Below the pieces are notes generated by a model. The model was given only the letters and a program-made list of their open reading frames with translations, made no database searches and had not been told where the DNA came from. Made by a program: the position numbers and the translations under genes. 64,000 nt of DNA from Voacanga thouarsii (Eukaryota > Streptophyta > Magnoliopsida > Gentianales > Apocynaceae), in contig JANUWF010001719.1 in NCBI GenBank assembly GCA_026120185.1, positions 1,488,001-1,552,000 on the forward strand. Reading direction: 5' to 3'. Below, piece by piece: positions 22,568 through 35,018 of this stretch (its first letter is position 1; each line of letters opens with the position of its first letter).

Positions 22568-25500
22568 TTGAAATTACATGTTATATGGCAAGAATTATGG
22601 GAAGAAGAAGAAGTACCAGTCAAAGAAACTAACGTGTTAATGGCCATACCGATGTGCATATTGTACAAGAGGTTGATGAAATTACCGATGCGTATGTTAT
22701 ACAAGAGGTTGAGGACCAAGTCATGCAACAAAGTGAAAGTCAAGGTATATTTATATTTGGTGGCTTCTCATATGCTTTCTATATTTTTGTACTTCCTAAT
22801 GTGTCCTCGCTCAAGTTTTTGAGAAGAAGTAAGTACCAAAAGAAGTGAGGCAACTTGCAAGAGAGGACCAACCTATATGATCTCTATTTGGGGCCGCCCT
22901 CGAAATGTAAAGCCTTTGGAGGTTGAATTCGACAAGTTTGGACAGCCGGTAGGAACAAACCGTACTAAATTGACCGAATATTTGAGAACCATAGCAAGGA
23001 ATGGAATGTACGCTCTGATAAATATCAAAACATGGTCTCAGATTCCTCAAGACAACAAGAATGAGATGTTCAATGTTGTGAAGGTATTTTACGTTTTTAT
23101 TTAATATTGAACTACAGTATATAGTAATATATGTTTGAGTTTTGTTATTTTCTTGTCTATGTGCAAGAGAAGTTTAATGTGCCGCCTGGTCTTAAGCTTG
23201 CTATCCTAAGATCAATTGGCATAAAATGGAGGACCTGGAAAGTATCACTAAAGAATGAATGGTATGATGTAGAAAAAGACATCCATCACCAAATTCCATG
23301 TACCGATGACCGTGTGATTCACGCTCAGTGGACTAATCTCCTTTAATGGTGGGATTCAGCTGAATGGAAAGTAAGAACTTGTCCTTATACTATTTCTTGA
23401 TTGATTAACGATGCGCATGAAAATCTGTTGATGACTAATTTTTTTAAATTCAGGCAATGTCAAAGAAGAATAAAAGGAATAGAACTATGAAGAACATGAA
23501 TCATAGGACAGGGAAGAAGCCACACTGTCAAATTCGTGATGATATAGTAACTTTATGATTTAGGATCAATTTCAAGTGCTATTTCCATTGACCTCTATTA
23601 ACTATTTATAGAAATTGAATGATGCAGATAAAGGAGCAAGGCTATTCTCCAACTCGTGTACAAATGTTCAAGAAATGTTACACGGATGCTAATGGAACTT
23701 CTTCCAACTCTCATGTTGCGAGTGTGGTGGTAAGTATACATATGGCGCAATGGTTTTTGTTTTATTGGAATATGCCTTTCTTTATAGTTACATGGTACAA
23801 CTGTGTTTTTTTATCGATGGATAACATTGTGGATTGTGAATGATAACGTTTCTTTACATGTGGACTGTGTGGGTTTAGTTGAATTTCATTTTGTTTTGAG
23901 AGTACTGCAGCTATGTTGAGTGAGAACTGCAGCTATATTGAGTTTTATGGGACAGAACTTGAATGTGTGGGACAAAACTTGTTTGTATTGGAGATATGAA
24001 CTATTGAATGTGTTTGTATTATTACAGTAGGAGTTTGGAGTAGTCTACTCACTGTTAAATGTGTGGGACAGAACGTGTTTTAGAGATGTGAACTGTTGAT
24101 ATATGATGCTCTTTGCTCAAAGGATTTTGTGTTAGCTGCTTTGTCTCGTGTGTCTGTGTGGCTGTTTACCTGTGATGTTTCAGTTTTGAATGTTCAAGAT
24201 AGGGCGTTTTAGTTAAAATGTTGAATATGTTTCAGTTTTGATGTTTCAGTTAAAATGCTTGAATTAACTTAGTTGTAGAAAGTAAAAATTATGTATTTAG
24301 TTTTTGGTGATTGGTCCAGCATGCTAGTGATATGGCTGCCAAGAATGTTTACATCCCATACACTAGTTTGGATGGTCTTTTAAAAGGGTGTCCATTCACA
24401 CATGATACTTATTTTTTGACTATTAAAGGCACGTGAAAATACTATATTTATGCTTTGAGTGACATGCTTGAATCTGGATTCATTTGTTCTGTGCTAGTTA
24501 AGGATATGATGGTATCATGTTAAAGATTTGTGGGCCCTTGCTATTTGCCAAAGTTATACCCTCTACTGCAAGTATTATCTAAAATTTTGAGAATTTGGTG
24601 TAGAAATCAAATTGCATATTCTATTTGCTACTAAGTGCTATGAAGATAGGAAACCGAATTATAAGCCTATATCCTTCCCCTTACACTTTTCTAAAACAGT
24701 TATTAGGGCTCTTCCATGTGATAATAGATTGTTCTGTGAGGTTAGTAGGTAGCTGGAATGCAGGTTTTTTTGCAGGCACTTCAGTTTTTCATTCTTCTTC
24801 CCCATTATATCATCGTTGTTGGTAATGCTATTAATGTGATCCTATCTGAAAATATATATGTTTCAGTTTTAAATTCCTTTTAAGATTGGTAAAAAAAAAA
24901 TGCAGTTTTATAGTGCACTACAGAGATGTGCAATGTTGTCTCGTGTGTGTGTGTGTGTGTGTGTGTGGCTTTTTGCTTGAGGTTGCAGTTTTGAATATTC
25001 AAGATGGGGCGTTTTAGTGAGTTCCAATGACCACTGTGTTGAGCATATTCTCAAACTATGCTACTGGTCAGCCAACAAAGGTTTCTAGTTTCAATGCCCT
25101 GAAGGCATTTCTTGATTATTTACCAAATTTTTGTTCAAAGTTTCAGCATATTCCTTTTTTTAGCATAAAAAATTAAAGAGGAAGCATTTGGCTTCTTTTT
25201 CTAGCTGCACTAATAAGAAGTGGAAACCCAAATCAATCCAGCTCTATAGGAGACATAGTGAGCAAACAACAGGAATCCCTAAATCCTGCATAAATAAACT
25301 AACTACATGAAGTGTAAACAAGAAAGTGAGCACAACAAGGTAAAATGAGAGTAAAAGAAGCATGAATAGAGTGAAATGAATATTAAGGTAGCTATCAGTT
25401 AGGAGGAAAGCTTACTCAGTTGCTTTCCATGATCAAGTCAAGTGAATTCATCTCAATTATTGTGTTAACGTCCATTAAAAGTAAGCTGAGTTAATTTGAA

Positions 25501-27760
25501 TAAATGTGTATTTGTTATTTGCTAGCTTCCCCCATCCTTCCTGCCTGCTATTCTTTGGTTCTCTACGCTGGTATGTCTTTGATTCTATGGCAATTTTATA
25601 GCGACTTGCATATTGCATAAACAATTTTTAACTATCGAGGATTATAATGGGATTTAGAGTTGGGTAGTAGGTACCTGAAAATGTTATTGAATCAGCACTT
25701 TCTGCAATTGGCTCCTGTGGATGATGGTTAATATAGCATCTGCCATTCAGACCTATGGTCTTGTAGGATTTTGCTAAATGCAAAGTACTAGGATTTCTAT
25801 ATAATACTTTTTCAACTCATTGTAAAACTATTATATTTGTCTATTATCATCTACTGCTTTCAGAATTTGAATATCTCATGCCTTCTTTGTTCTTTTTTTT
25901 AGCTAATTTGATATGCCCAGATGTAGAGTTTTAACCATTTAATTGTTTGGCTAAAGAGGCGTTTCAATTTCTCTAGTTGTATCAATATAACATGTCTATT
26001 TTGCACAGCATCTTGTTTTACTCATTCCATTTGGAAAACAGAATTATTCTGCATCTTTTTCCAAATTACAGCAGATTGCTTTTGCTTCCAAATCACAAGA
26101 ACCTACTTTAACTTACTTGTTACCAACTGCTTTGATATTGGAGGAGCAAAAAGGAAGTATGCTACTTTCCAAAATAAAGGGGTCAAACATTTCTATCTAA
26201 AATTGGAAATGGACAAATGTATCGGGAAGTGAGGGGTGAAAAGTGGATATGCAAGTAGTTTTACTAATAGAACTGTCAGTGCAGCAGTTTTGCTAATAAC
26301 ATGTTAATTAATTCTGCAGTTTTGCTAGGGGAAGGGCATATGTTTAACTTGAGGCTAAGACATTTGCATATGTGTTGCTTTTTTCAGCCCTTATTTGGTT
26401 TTCTTGTCTTGTATGTGTCCGATATGTATAACAACTTGAGACTAGGTGTCACAGTATCTGAAATCTTGATGAAGTTGAAAACTTGAGTCACATCCTCGCT
26501 TCATTGTGCCTTAAGATGTGAATTTGAGATTCTATGACATTTCTCCAATATTATGTATTCTTTAAATATATGTACAGTGTTTTGTTGCTTACACTAAATA
26601 TTACTATAAATTGTCACAATAGAGACTAACTTTTGTGATTGTTTATCCATCTTAAAGAATGAAATGGATGAAAGAAGTACATAACGCCCTCCTGGCTCAG
26701 AAGATAGACTCGGTCCAAATGATATCTTCTCCCAAGTTATTGGACTAGATAGATATAGCAGGGTCCGCACGTTTAGCAGCTGTGTTCACCCTTTGGATGT
26801 GTGGGGTGAAATTCCAAGTCGTACCACTTCTTTTCGTATTATTCAAGAGCAAAGAGATGAAATTACAAGTATGAAAGCACAGTTGAGTGAACAAGCAAAA
26901 GAGCTTGCCAAGATACATGCTATGTTAGTGTCTTAGAGAAATTATTCATCCCCACCTATTTCAAGAGTTCACTCAATGGGTTCTAACAATAACACCACCA
27001 CATTGAGGGTATACAAAATATTACAATATCATGGCTATATTACTTGTTTGTATTTATAGCAAAGTATGCATATATATATAGGTTGATGTCCTATTTCATT
27101 GTTCTACTGTATTATTTATGACATGTTTAATATTTCTATTGGTTATTTGTTGTTTAGTTGTTATTTCTATGTACTGGAATCTTCATGGCTTTGGCATAAA
27201 TGCAGAATATGATGTCTATTGTGCAATTTTTTGGCTTTTTTGAGTATTATATAGTATTTTTTAGCATTTAAGTCTAGTTTCCTTTGTTTGGTGAGCATGA
27301 ACTATTTGTCTTATTTAACTAATTCACTTTTAACTAAATAAAATATATCTTGTGGGTTCATACTTATGTTTCACTTTTAAGTATGTTGGATACATCTAAA
27401 ATAGTTGCAAAAGGCTTCATTCAAAATGTGGACCCATCCCACGATGTTAGGGGTGTACTGCTGGGTGAGGAATGGTGTGAAGTAATGGTTCTGATTTCAT
27501 TTTATCGTGACGAGAAATTATTGAGACCAATAGATTTTATTCAGACTACTGGAGATTTTATTGGAATAGGTATCGCTTGGCCACGACACTTGGTAATTCT
27601 CTAATCACTTACGTTCTTAATTAATTTAATATTTTTTTCTTCTAAGAAGATTTTATAATATTATTACTAAATTCATTCTATATTATTGTAGGTGAAGATT
27701 CGCGAAGCAAATTAAATGCGTATTCCAACATCGAAGCCATTAGGAATTGGGACAAGATAA
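22568..27760 (+). pseudogene. CACTA TNP1-type accessory gene, exon-intron remnant
   Basis: Exon-like pieces lie on the plus strand at 22580-22750 (acidic), 22862-23080 (GRPRNVKPLEVEFDKFGQ), 23165-23345 (FNVPPGLKLAILRSIG, as in Transposase_24-type proteins), 23455-23560 (basic), 23619-23735 and 26660-27010 (PPGSEDRLGPNDIFSQV, then a coiled-coil-like QEQRDEITSMKAQLSEQA run). Further pieces are at 27380-27595 (VRGVLLGEEWCEVMV, RPIDFIQTTGDFIG) and 27690-27760. The 2.9-kb gap 23740-26640 looks like a large intron. Stops at 23344 and 26935 and in 27712-27765 indicate decay. Such proteins are thought to bind CACTA subterminal repeats. Exon borders are estimates. Confidence 0.75.
24943..24967 (+). 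repeat. (GT)n microsatellite in the CACTA intron
   Basis: About 12 GT units follow CTC. The surroundings (24920-25020) resemble 24060-24230, so it may have grown in one copy of an internal duplication. Confidence 0.9.
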
Positions 27761-28139
27761 ATTAATGATCCTATGTTTTTTTGAAGGCCTAATGTTTGGC
27801 TTTATGCAAGTATCTAAATACTTAATACTCATGTTTGAACAACTTTTGAATGTTATGAAATTTATAGGCTTACTCTTTAATATGGGTTACTTTTGATTGT
27901 TTTGACTTTTGATGATGTCTATTCCACAATTGTGTGCTATATATATAATATATATATACAACAGGGACAAAACACATACTTTTTGGATAAATTCTAAATT
28001 ATTATTACAATTTTTTGTGAAATATTTGATTCATTTATTCAAATGCTGAATCTATTGTGGGGCTTATTCTTGTCATACTTTCAAACGTTTTATGACACTA
28101 AAATCAGTCATTCCAGGAGTATATGGTGACGCTTTATTT

Positions 28140-28579
28140 TGTCATTTTTTTTAGTATTTCCTGACCAAAAAAAACGTCATCTAAAAGGTCTATTGTGACG
28201 GTATAAGTGTGACATATTTGCCAATGTTTCATGACAACCAATGCCGTCATCCAAACAACCTATTGTGACCAATAACTGTGTCATATTAACCAACTTTTAC
28301 TGACGCATAAGTGTGTCATCAAAACCTACCTATTATGACCAAAAGCAGCATCATAATAATATGAGTTTCTAATACAATTTTTTGCCACTTCAAATACCTA
28401 TTATGACGCGTTTTTCCATCACAATAGCCAATCTGTGATAACGCTAAATAGCGTTACTGCACCTATTGTGACGGCCATACACACGACGCCCTTAGAAAGC
28501 GTCAGCAGCACAAAAGTATCACTATAGCTCTCTTTAATGACGCTTTTTAGAGTCATTATAACCCTTTTTTCTAGTAGTG
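28140..28579 (+). repeat. CACTA 3' subterminal repeats and terminal inverted repeat
   Basis: A motif near CCTATTGTGACG recurs, with variants CTATTATGACC and CTATTGTGACC, at about 28190, 28257, 28330, 28397 and 28462. GTGTCAT/GCGTCA-type complements lie between. The terminal repeat TTTTTTCTAGTAGTG closes the element at 28579. Subterminal repeats of this sort are the transposase binding sites of CACTA elements. The three bases outside are CAT. Confidence 0.85.
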
Positions 28580-28997
28580 CATATTAGGTTTTTTTGTAAG
28601 AATGGTCTAATTTAGGGTCTAAAGAATCATATGACCAAACCTATAAAAAAAAAAGTCTTAAAATGGTTTCAAAAATTTTTAAATAAGTACTAAATAAATA
28701 ATGCACATTTTAGGAATGTGTCTTACTCTATCTTCACCAACATTACAATCCCCCTACTGTTGCAAACCCAATCTCTCTATAACATCACTCTCTTCTTCTT
28801 CAACTCTCCAAACCCCCCCCATAGCCATTTGCTCTCTTTCTTTCTCATACCTTGCGCCTCCAAAATCTACACTCTCTCTCTCTAACTCCAATAATACAAT
28901 CTTCAATTTCATCCTTTATTTCTTCTTCTTCTACTTCTACAATCATCAGATCCAATTACTCTTCATTCTTTCTCGCTCTCTTTCTGGAGAACACATT
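28580..28997. other. Short spacer between two CACTA-type elements
   Basis: About 418 bp, CT-rich in the second half (28780-28990). Overlapping frames at 28701-29127 are low-complexity Ser/Thr/Leu runs without a recognizable domain. I see no gene here. Confidence 0.5.
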
Positions 28998-29839
28998 CAC
29001 TACAATAAAAATGATAATTAGTGACGGCTTTCGGGCCATTGCAAATTTGCAACGAAACAACAATGGCAAAAAATTCATATTGATTAGCGCAATAGATTTA
29101 CAACGGTATTTTATAATTATTCATTAACACTAATGAAATTGAAGGACATCGCTAATATATCGCTAATTAGTGAGAGATTAGCAACAGACTTTTATACGAC
29201 GGCCTTCAATTTTTTTAGTGTTAATGATGAATAATTAGAAAAAAAGACCGTCGCTAATTTGTCCCTAACTAGCAAGGGATTAGTGATAGACTTTTATTTA
29301 TTACTAATTAGCAACAGATTTGTTACGGACTATTTTTAATTATTCATTAACACTAATAAAATTGAAAGTTGTCACAAATCCCCCACAACAAGACATCGGT
29401 TCGAGTCCCGCATCGAGTAATGAATTAAAAAAAATCGTGCTGGGCTAGGTCAGGTCGGGTAGTTCTGGCCCTTGGGCTGGCTAAGCCGGGTCGGATCCGA
29501 TTTAAATTAGCTAATTAAAGTTTTTTTAAAAAAATTTAAAATTCAACAACCGTCGCTAATTCGTCACTAAGCTCTCGATAATAAGAGAGTTATTTTGTTA
29601 ATTAATTTATTAATTGTTGTTAATTAATTGCCCTCGAAAATTTATTGGTCATCGCTAATTTCTCGGTAAGTTTGCTCCTCGCTAATCCCTCAATAATATG
29701 TCATAATTAGTGATGAATTTTGTTTTTCTTGATATTTGTGCGGAGTTTTTTAGTGAGGAACTAATCCCTTGCTGATTCTTGGTCATCGACAGATCAGCGA
29801 GGGATTCGTCTCTCACTGATTTTCTTTTTTCTTATAGTG
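28998..29839. mobile_element. Non-autonomous CACTA-like element, 842 bp
   Basis: It begins CACTACAATAAAAATGATAA and ends with the complement of CACTATAAGAAAAAAGAAAA, giving imperfect terminal inverted repeats of about 30 bp that share CACTA and the AGTGA that follows. Inside, a motif of the form CGTCGCTAATT recurs near 29149, 29248, 29552 and 29653, acting as subterminal repeats. There is no coding frame. The 3-bp flanks are ATT and ATC, so the target duplication is imperfect. A GC-rich stretch at 29435-29505 interrupts the pattern. Confidence 0.7.
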
Positions 29840-32136
29840 ATCTTTGCAATCTGTTCTTATTTAGTTAGAACAACATTTTTTATATTCATTCAAAGCATTT
29901 GATGGGTTCCTTCAAAAGTAGAGTCTGATGAATGCTTCGACCCCTAAATAGGCCAGACTTGTCAAAAAACCAATAGATATACTTGGTTTTATGTTGAAGC
30001 ACGCAATTTGCACGTCCACTCTCAAATGCCTAAAGCCTAGTTTTAGGAAACGACTTTCTATCATTAACTATTCCAACTCATTTCCAAAACTAAACACAGC
30101 TACATCACTCAATCTAATATATCCTTTTATTGAAAAAAAAAAAAAAAACACATCACTCAATTAACCTTTGCACACTTATTTTTTCTATTAGTATTCTTTA
30201 ATAAAGTAAGAGCCCACAAAAAATGTTAGAGATATAGAAAATTGATCATACAAGTGCATGATTTATGAATCACTATTATATGCAAGTTTAAATTCTAAGT
30301 TTGGGGAAGTATTATAGTGAAATATGAAGGGATTAATTACGTAGGTAAGATAATATTGCAACCCAATAGGAATAAAATAAGGCACAAAGCTATAGATCAC
30401 TTAACCAAATATAATTAAGGCCAGAAGTTTAAGGTATAACTTGAAATTACTAGATGTTTCTTGTATTGCCCTCCAATTCTTCAAAATTTCTCATATTAAG
30501 GTCTTAATTATGGACATTATAGTTTAAAAAAATATTAGATATTCTTTCTCTTGTAAAAGAAAATGTTGATTTGGCCTATATATAATTATATATAGAGTTT
30601 ACTTTCTACATGATGGCATCAACATGACAGCATCAACTTTGCCAAGTTGCTATCCTACAAAACACAATATATCAAGTACTCATATTCTTTCAACTTTGCC
30701 AGAGCTGTTTGAAGTACTTGATCACTGTTGTTAATGAAAAATAGCTGGACATTGATTGAACAAACTCCACAGGGTCTTCAAAAACCATTGGTGCCTAAGA
30801 GTGCCTAAGAATACATGGTCAACAAATAGATAATTAGAGAGAAAAAAACCAAAAAAAAAGTCATTAATTTGCATTCTTTCTCCAAAGAAAAGTTTTTTTT
30901 TTGGTGAGATATGAATTTACTTCTATATTAACAATGTCGATAAATCTTTAATTTTTTTGAAAACGTGAACGGTATTGAAGAAAGAATCTGGCCAATTTTG
31001 CTTATAACCATGTCAAGTTCTGTGTGCATTTACTTGAGATTTTGATCCCATTTCTGAATCCAATTAGATGTAAAAAAGAGAACAAGTTTTGAAAAGAAAG
31101 TAGCTAACCTTTTTTCGCTGTTTTTTTTTTCCCCTTTTACTGTGTCTATGTGTGTGTGTGCTGGGGGGGGGGGGGTGCACGGGTGGATAAGAACCTACTT
31201 TTATCTTCCTTAGTGCGCTGGATGCTTCCAACATAAGCAATATCAAAAGAAAATAATGGTGCTTTGTGGGCAGTCACGTGCCACACTGGCTGAATGGGAC
31301 CAATCCATCTTGGTTTGCTTGGCTAGTGGGATCCTTTTGACTCTCACGCTTGGGCTAAAGAATTGCGGATTCCAACGTTGTTTGTATATGTGACTGTCTT
31401 CCCTAACCTAATCATAGCAAGGAGGACCAGCTTCTCAACACACTCTGTCATTTGCTTCGAATATATTAGATATTTATAAATATTAAAAATATATGCAGAC
31501 TTTTTAAAATTAAGATATGCTTTATACGAGTAAAATTTTATAAATGACTTTCTTTAATTAAGAGATATAGCAAATAAATCATTTTATTAATCTCTTTAAT
31601 TACTAAAGGTGATATTTTATCTTTGATCCTCTTCCAAATTATTGTATAGAGTCAAAATAAAATATTCAATCTCAAAACTTTTTTTCAAATGTGAGGGAAG
31701 AAGATCGAGATCGCGCTAAGGACTGTGTGGTCTCTACCGATCTTTAATTTGCTTCAAATGACATTTTCTTTTCCCTCTTAACATTGGAGAAAAAATGAGA
31801 ATCAAATTAAAACAAGTGTATAGTCTCTATTTGCTAGTTTGCTTGAATAATTGTCTCATGCAATTGCCTTCGATTATAAATTTTTCAATATATATAAGCC
31901 CGTGTCCTAATAAAAATCCAACCCAGAACAAGCCCATTTGAAGCGATTCACCCTGTAGCTTTAAATGGTTCTTCTTTTCCATTTTTTTTCCAAATAGTTT
32001 GCAATATGTATTTCTTCCGTCCTCGCAGAGTTGCAGATCCGTCGCATGATAAGTTCATATTCCCCTAAAACAATGATAGGCCCAAATCCGGTCCAGATGA
32101 CGTACATGGCCGTACACTGAGCGACTCCACACAGCG
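29840..32136. other. AT-rich intergenic DNA
   Basis: No ORF with a known domain and no transposon ends are recognized. Noted: poly(A) at 30134-30148, a G run of about 13 near 31162-31175, and a G-box-like CACGTG at 31275-31280. The 60-codon minus-strand frame at 31064-31246 spans the G run and is not credible. Confidence 0.5.
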
Positions 32137-32144
32137 CTTCTAAT

Positions 32145-32813
32145 TAGGTATGTTTATTATTCGATTTAAATCGAATCGAATCGATTATAATTTTAATTTT
32201 CGATTTGATTTTAATAAAATTCGATTCAGTTTTAGAATTTATATAAAAATTTGATTCAATTTTTTGTTTTTTAAAATAAAAAACTGAAAAATCGAATTAT
32301 ATTTTTAAATTTTAAAATATATAATTAATATTAAAATGTTGTTCATTAATTAATTAATTATTTTCATAAATTATGATTTTTTAAAAAATTTCTATTCGAT
32401 TTCGATTATTTTGATTCAATTTGGTTTGATTTTGTCCAAAATAAAACTATTAATAATTAAGTTAAAGATCTTCATCTTTGCAATTTACATCCATGATTAT
32501 AACTTTCTACTAAAATGTTTGGCTTAAATCTTTAAAATATTTAAACTTTAATTCATATTACATTTTATATTATATTATATTTTAATTTTAATTTATATTA
32601 AACTTTACTTGTTTGGATTTAAATTTAATTTATATTATGTCAATGAATCTAAAAAAAAAATCAAATTTAGTTTAAAATCGAACCGAACCGAAATAATTTT
32701 AATTCGATTCTATCGATTTTTTTTAAATTTCGATTTAGTTTAATTTTGAAAAAAATAAATAAAAATTGAAAAAAAATCGAATTTTAAAATCAAGAACCGA
32801 TTGAAAATCCCTA
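32145..32813. mobile_element. hAT-type MITE rich in ATTCGATT motifs, 669 bp
   Basis: Perfect 8-bp flanks CTTCTAAT (32137-32144 and 32814-32821) mark a target duplication of hAT length. The ends are TAGGTATGTTTATTATTCGA on the left and the complement of TAGGGATTTTCAATCGGTTC on the right. The interior is AT-rich with repeated TCGATT/AATCGA words and has no coding frame, the usual look of plant hAT MITEs. Confidence 0.85.
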
Positions 32814-32821
32814 CTTCTAAT

Positions 32822-33426
32822 CAACCATATTGCGTAGGATTATCAGATCTAGTGCAGCCCGTGTCCTTGTTTGAGTCCAATCATAATAAAACATGGTCAA
32901 TAGTTTGGGTCCAATCCAGATTAGAGTTGCAGTCCATAACATGATTACTTCAAGTTCAGCCCGAATTCTAATTCAGGCACACTTCCAAAGCATGTTAGCG
33001 AAGCACTGATATATTGATAATCCAGTTAATAAATGATAGTCCAGATAAGGCCAACAATGTTCCGCTCTAAAATTAAATTAACATTCGTTCTGCTCCAATT
33101 AAATTGATTTTATTATTTTAAAATATCTTAATAAAATTGATATTTTTCTTTTAAAAAATTTAAAATATATTATATATTATAAAATAATTATAATATTTCT
33201 TATATATTATATTTATATATATAAATTTAACATAAAATATTATAAAATATATTTATTTTTTATTTCTATTATATTATATTAATGTTATATTATAATTTTT
33301 ATTTTTATATAAAATTTCATGTCAAATCAAGAATTATCAATTTGGTTAGGATGAAAGGGGTACCGTTTTTCCTTTTTAAGAGAATACTTTGCGCGATGCA
33401 GTGATAGAGATCAAGTATCAAATAAT
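32822..33426. other. AT-rich intergenic DNA
   Basis: No gene or transposon end is recognized. The part 33110-33320 is almost pure A/T. The last five bases, ATAAT, are the left target duplication of the adjoining copia element. Confidence 0.5.
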
Positions 33427-33767
33427 TGTTATGAATTATTGGAATCTTTCTTAATTAGTGGAGGCTCCACTAATTATGGATTTATGTGAATTATTATAGA
33501 AGATTTTTATGGATGTCCACCATTTAGTGGAGACACCACTAATTGAGATTAGTGGAAGATGATGTATGCCATAATGTAATCCACTAATTAGAGCTCTATA
33601 AATAGAGCTATTCTCTAAGCTTGTAATAAACCATCATTTTGTGAAAGAAAGATTAGAGAAAATTGTGAGAGAAAAGAAAGAGAAAAATTCTTATGCAAAG
33701 AATAGTTAGAATTTTCTTAGTGTGTAGTGTGTAGATTTTATTCTAATACTACCCTAATTTTATAACA
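33427..33767 (+). repeat. 5' LTR of Copia-2
   Basis: It starts TGTTATGAATT and ends TTTATAACA. The left part holds a near-palindrome AATTAGTGGAG/CTCCACTAATT (around 33457) and further CCACTAATT/ATTAGTGG words. The sequence after it, CGTTATCAGCATGAG, would be the primer-binding site. Confidence 0.95.
33594..33605 (+). promoter_or_regulatory. LTR TATA box
   Basis: CTCTATAAATAG lies at mid-LTR and is repeated in the 3' LTR near 38802. Its position is consistent with the U3 promoter of a short copia LTR. Confidence 0.6.
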
Positions 33768-33859
33768 CGTTATCAGCATGAGTCTCTACCGGTACAAAAG
33801 CCAGAAGACTAAGCACGAGTTTCTGCCGTTAACAAAACCAGAAGACAGGTACGCATTTA

Positions 33860-34936
33860 TTGATCTCTATGGCTAATCTCGTTAAACTCGAATTTGTAGC
33901 CCTTGATATTTTTGGAAAAAATTATATGTCATGGGTTCTCGATGCAGAAATGCATCTAAATGCTGAAGGCCTTAGTGAAACTATTCAAGCAAATAATAGT
34001 GCATTTGCACAACACAAGGCTAAAGCTTTGATTTTTATTCGTCGTCATCTCGATGAAAATTTGAAAATGGAATATCTTACCGAAAAAGATCCATATGTCA
34101 TGTGGGTAAATTTAAAAGAAAGATTTGACCACCCGAAGATGGTCGTATCTACCCATCGCACGGTATGAATGGTTGCACCTGAGGTTGCAAGATTTTAAAA
34201 CCGTGAATGAATATAGCTCCGCAATGTATAAAATTACATCTCAATTAAAATTATGTGGAGAAAAAGTGACTGATGAAGATATGTTGGAGAAGACATTCTC
34301 CACCTTTCATGCTTCAAATATTGTCCCGCAAAGAACAATATCGAGAAAATGGGTATACAAAATTTACAGATTTAATTATCGCCTCCTCATTGCAGAGAAG
34401 AATAATGAGTTATTATTGAGAAATCATGAAGCCGGACTAATCGGCTCAACAAAGACTCTCAAGTGAATGATGTTGGCTCTAGCAGAAGCCATCGTTATAG
34501 TCGTGGTCGTGGTCATGGCCGTGGCCGTGGTCGTGGTTATGGTCATAAACACGCTCAATATTTCCCTTATCACAATTATAATCAAACTGTGAGAAATATT
34601 GGCCACCTGAAGTGGAACAGAAAAGATCATAAGGGAAAAGAAAAAGAAATTGAAGAAAAGCACGAGGATATATGTTATAGATGTGGCATAAAAGGTCATT
34701 GGTCACGAAACTGTCGTACGGCTAAGCATTTAGTTGAATTGTATCAAACTTCATTGAAAAATAAAAATGTGGAAGCAAATTTTTCTCAACATCTAATAAA
34801 TAATGCTGAGGATGATGATATTGATCCTGAAGATCTTAATATCAATATTACTCATATGGATGTATCGGATTTTTTTGAACACCCAGACGGCAGGATAGAC
34901 CATTTAATTGGTAATGGCAGTGTCCAGAAGAACTAA
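33860..34936 (+). pseudogene. Copia-2 gag
   Basis: The N-terminal part (33869-34168, starting MANLVKLEF) contains GKNYMSWVLDAEMHL, typical of copia gag. A shift near 34140 moves the frame to 34125-34466 (YEWLHLRLQDFKTVNEY), and a second shift near 34450 moves it to 34463-34936. The last part holds an Arg/Gly-rich stretch and the zinc knuckle CYRCGIKGHWSRNC (C-x2-C-x4-H-x4-C), which binds RNA in packaging. The frame ends in TAA at 34934. Start choice: the second ATG of the 33860 frame fits gag better. Confidence 0.88.
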
Positions 34937-35018
34937 AGCATCACCCTGATATTTTTGTATTTTCATTTTCATTCTATTCTAATAATATTTACGTTTGCAT
35001 ATATATATTTGTGTTTAG

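Larger units (their letters stand above)
17152..28579 (+). mobile_element. CACTA (En/Spm) transposon, right-hand part
   Basis: It contains decayed tnp2-type and TNP1-type genes in the usual order. It ends with TTTTTTCTAGTAGTG (28565-28579), the complement of CACTACTAGAAAAAA, preceded by subterminal repeats of the CTATTGTGACG type. No matching 5' CACTA end is found between 16456 and 18754, so the left end probably lies beyond the nested retrotransposons, left of the window. The stretch 17152-18753 is non-coding and would be its 5' region; I see nothing else there. Confidence 0.85.

Noticed and set aside
29385..29415. B-box-like GGTTCGAGTCC
   Set aside because: No A box or cloverleaf upstream; chance or remnant only.
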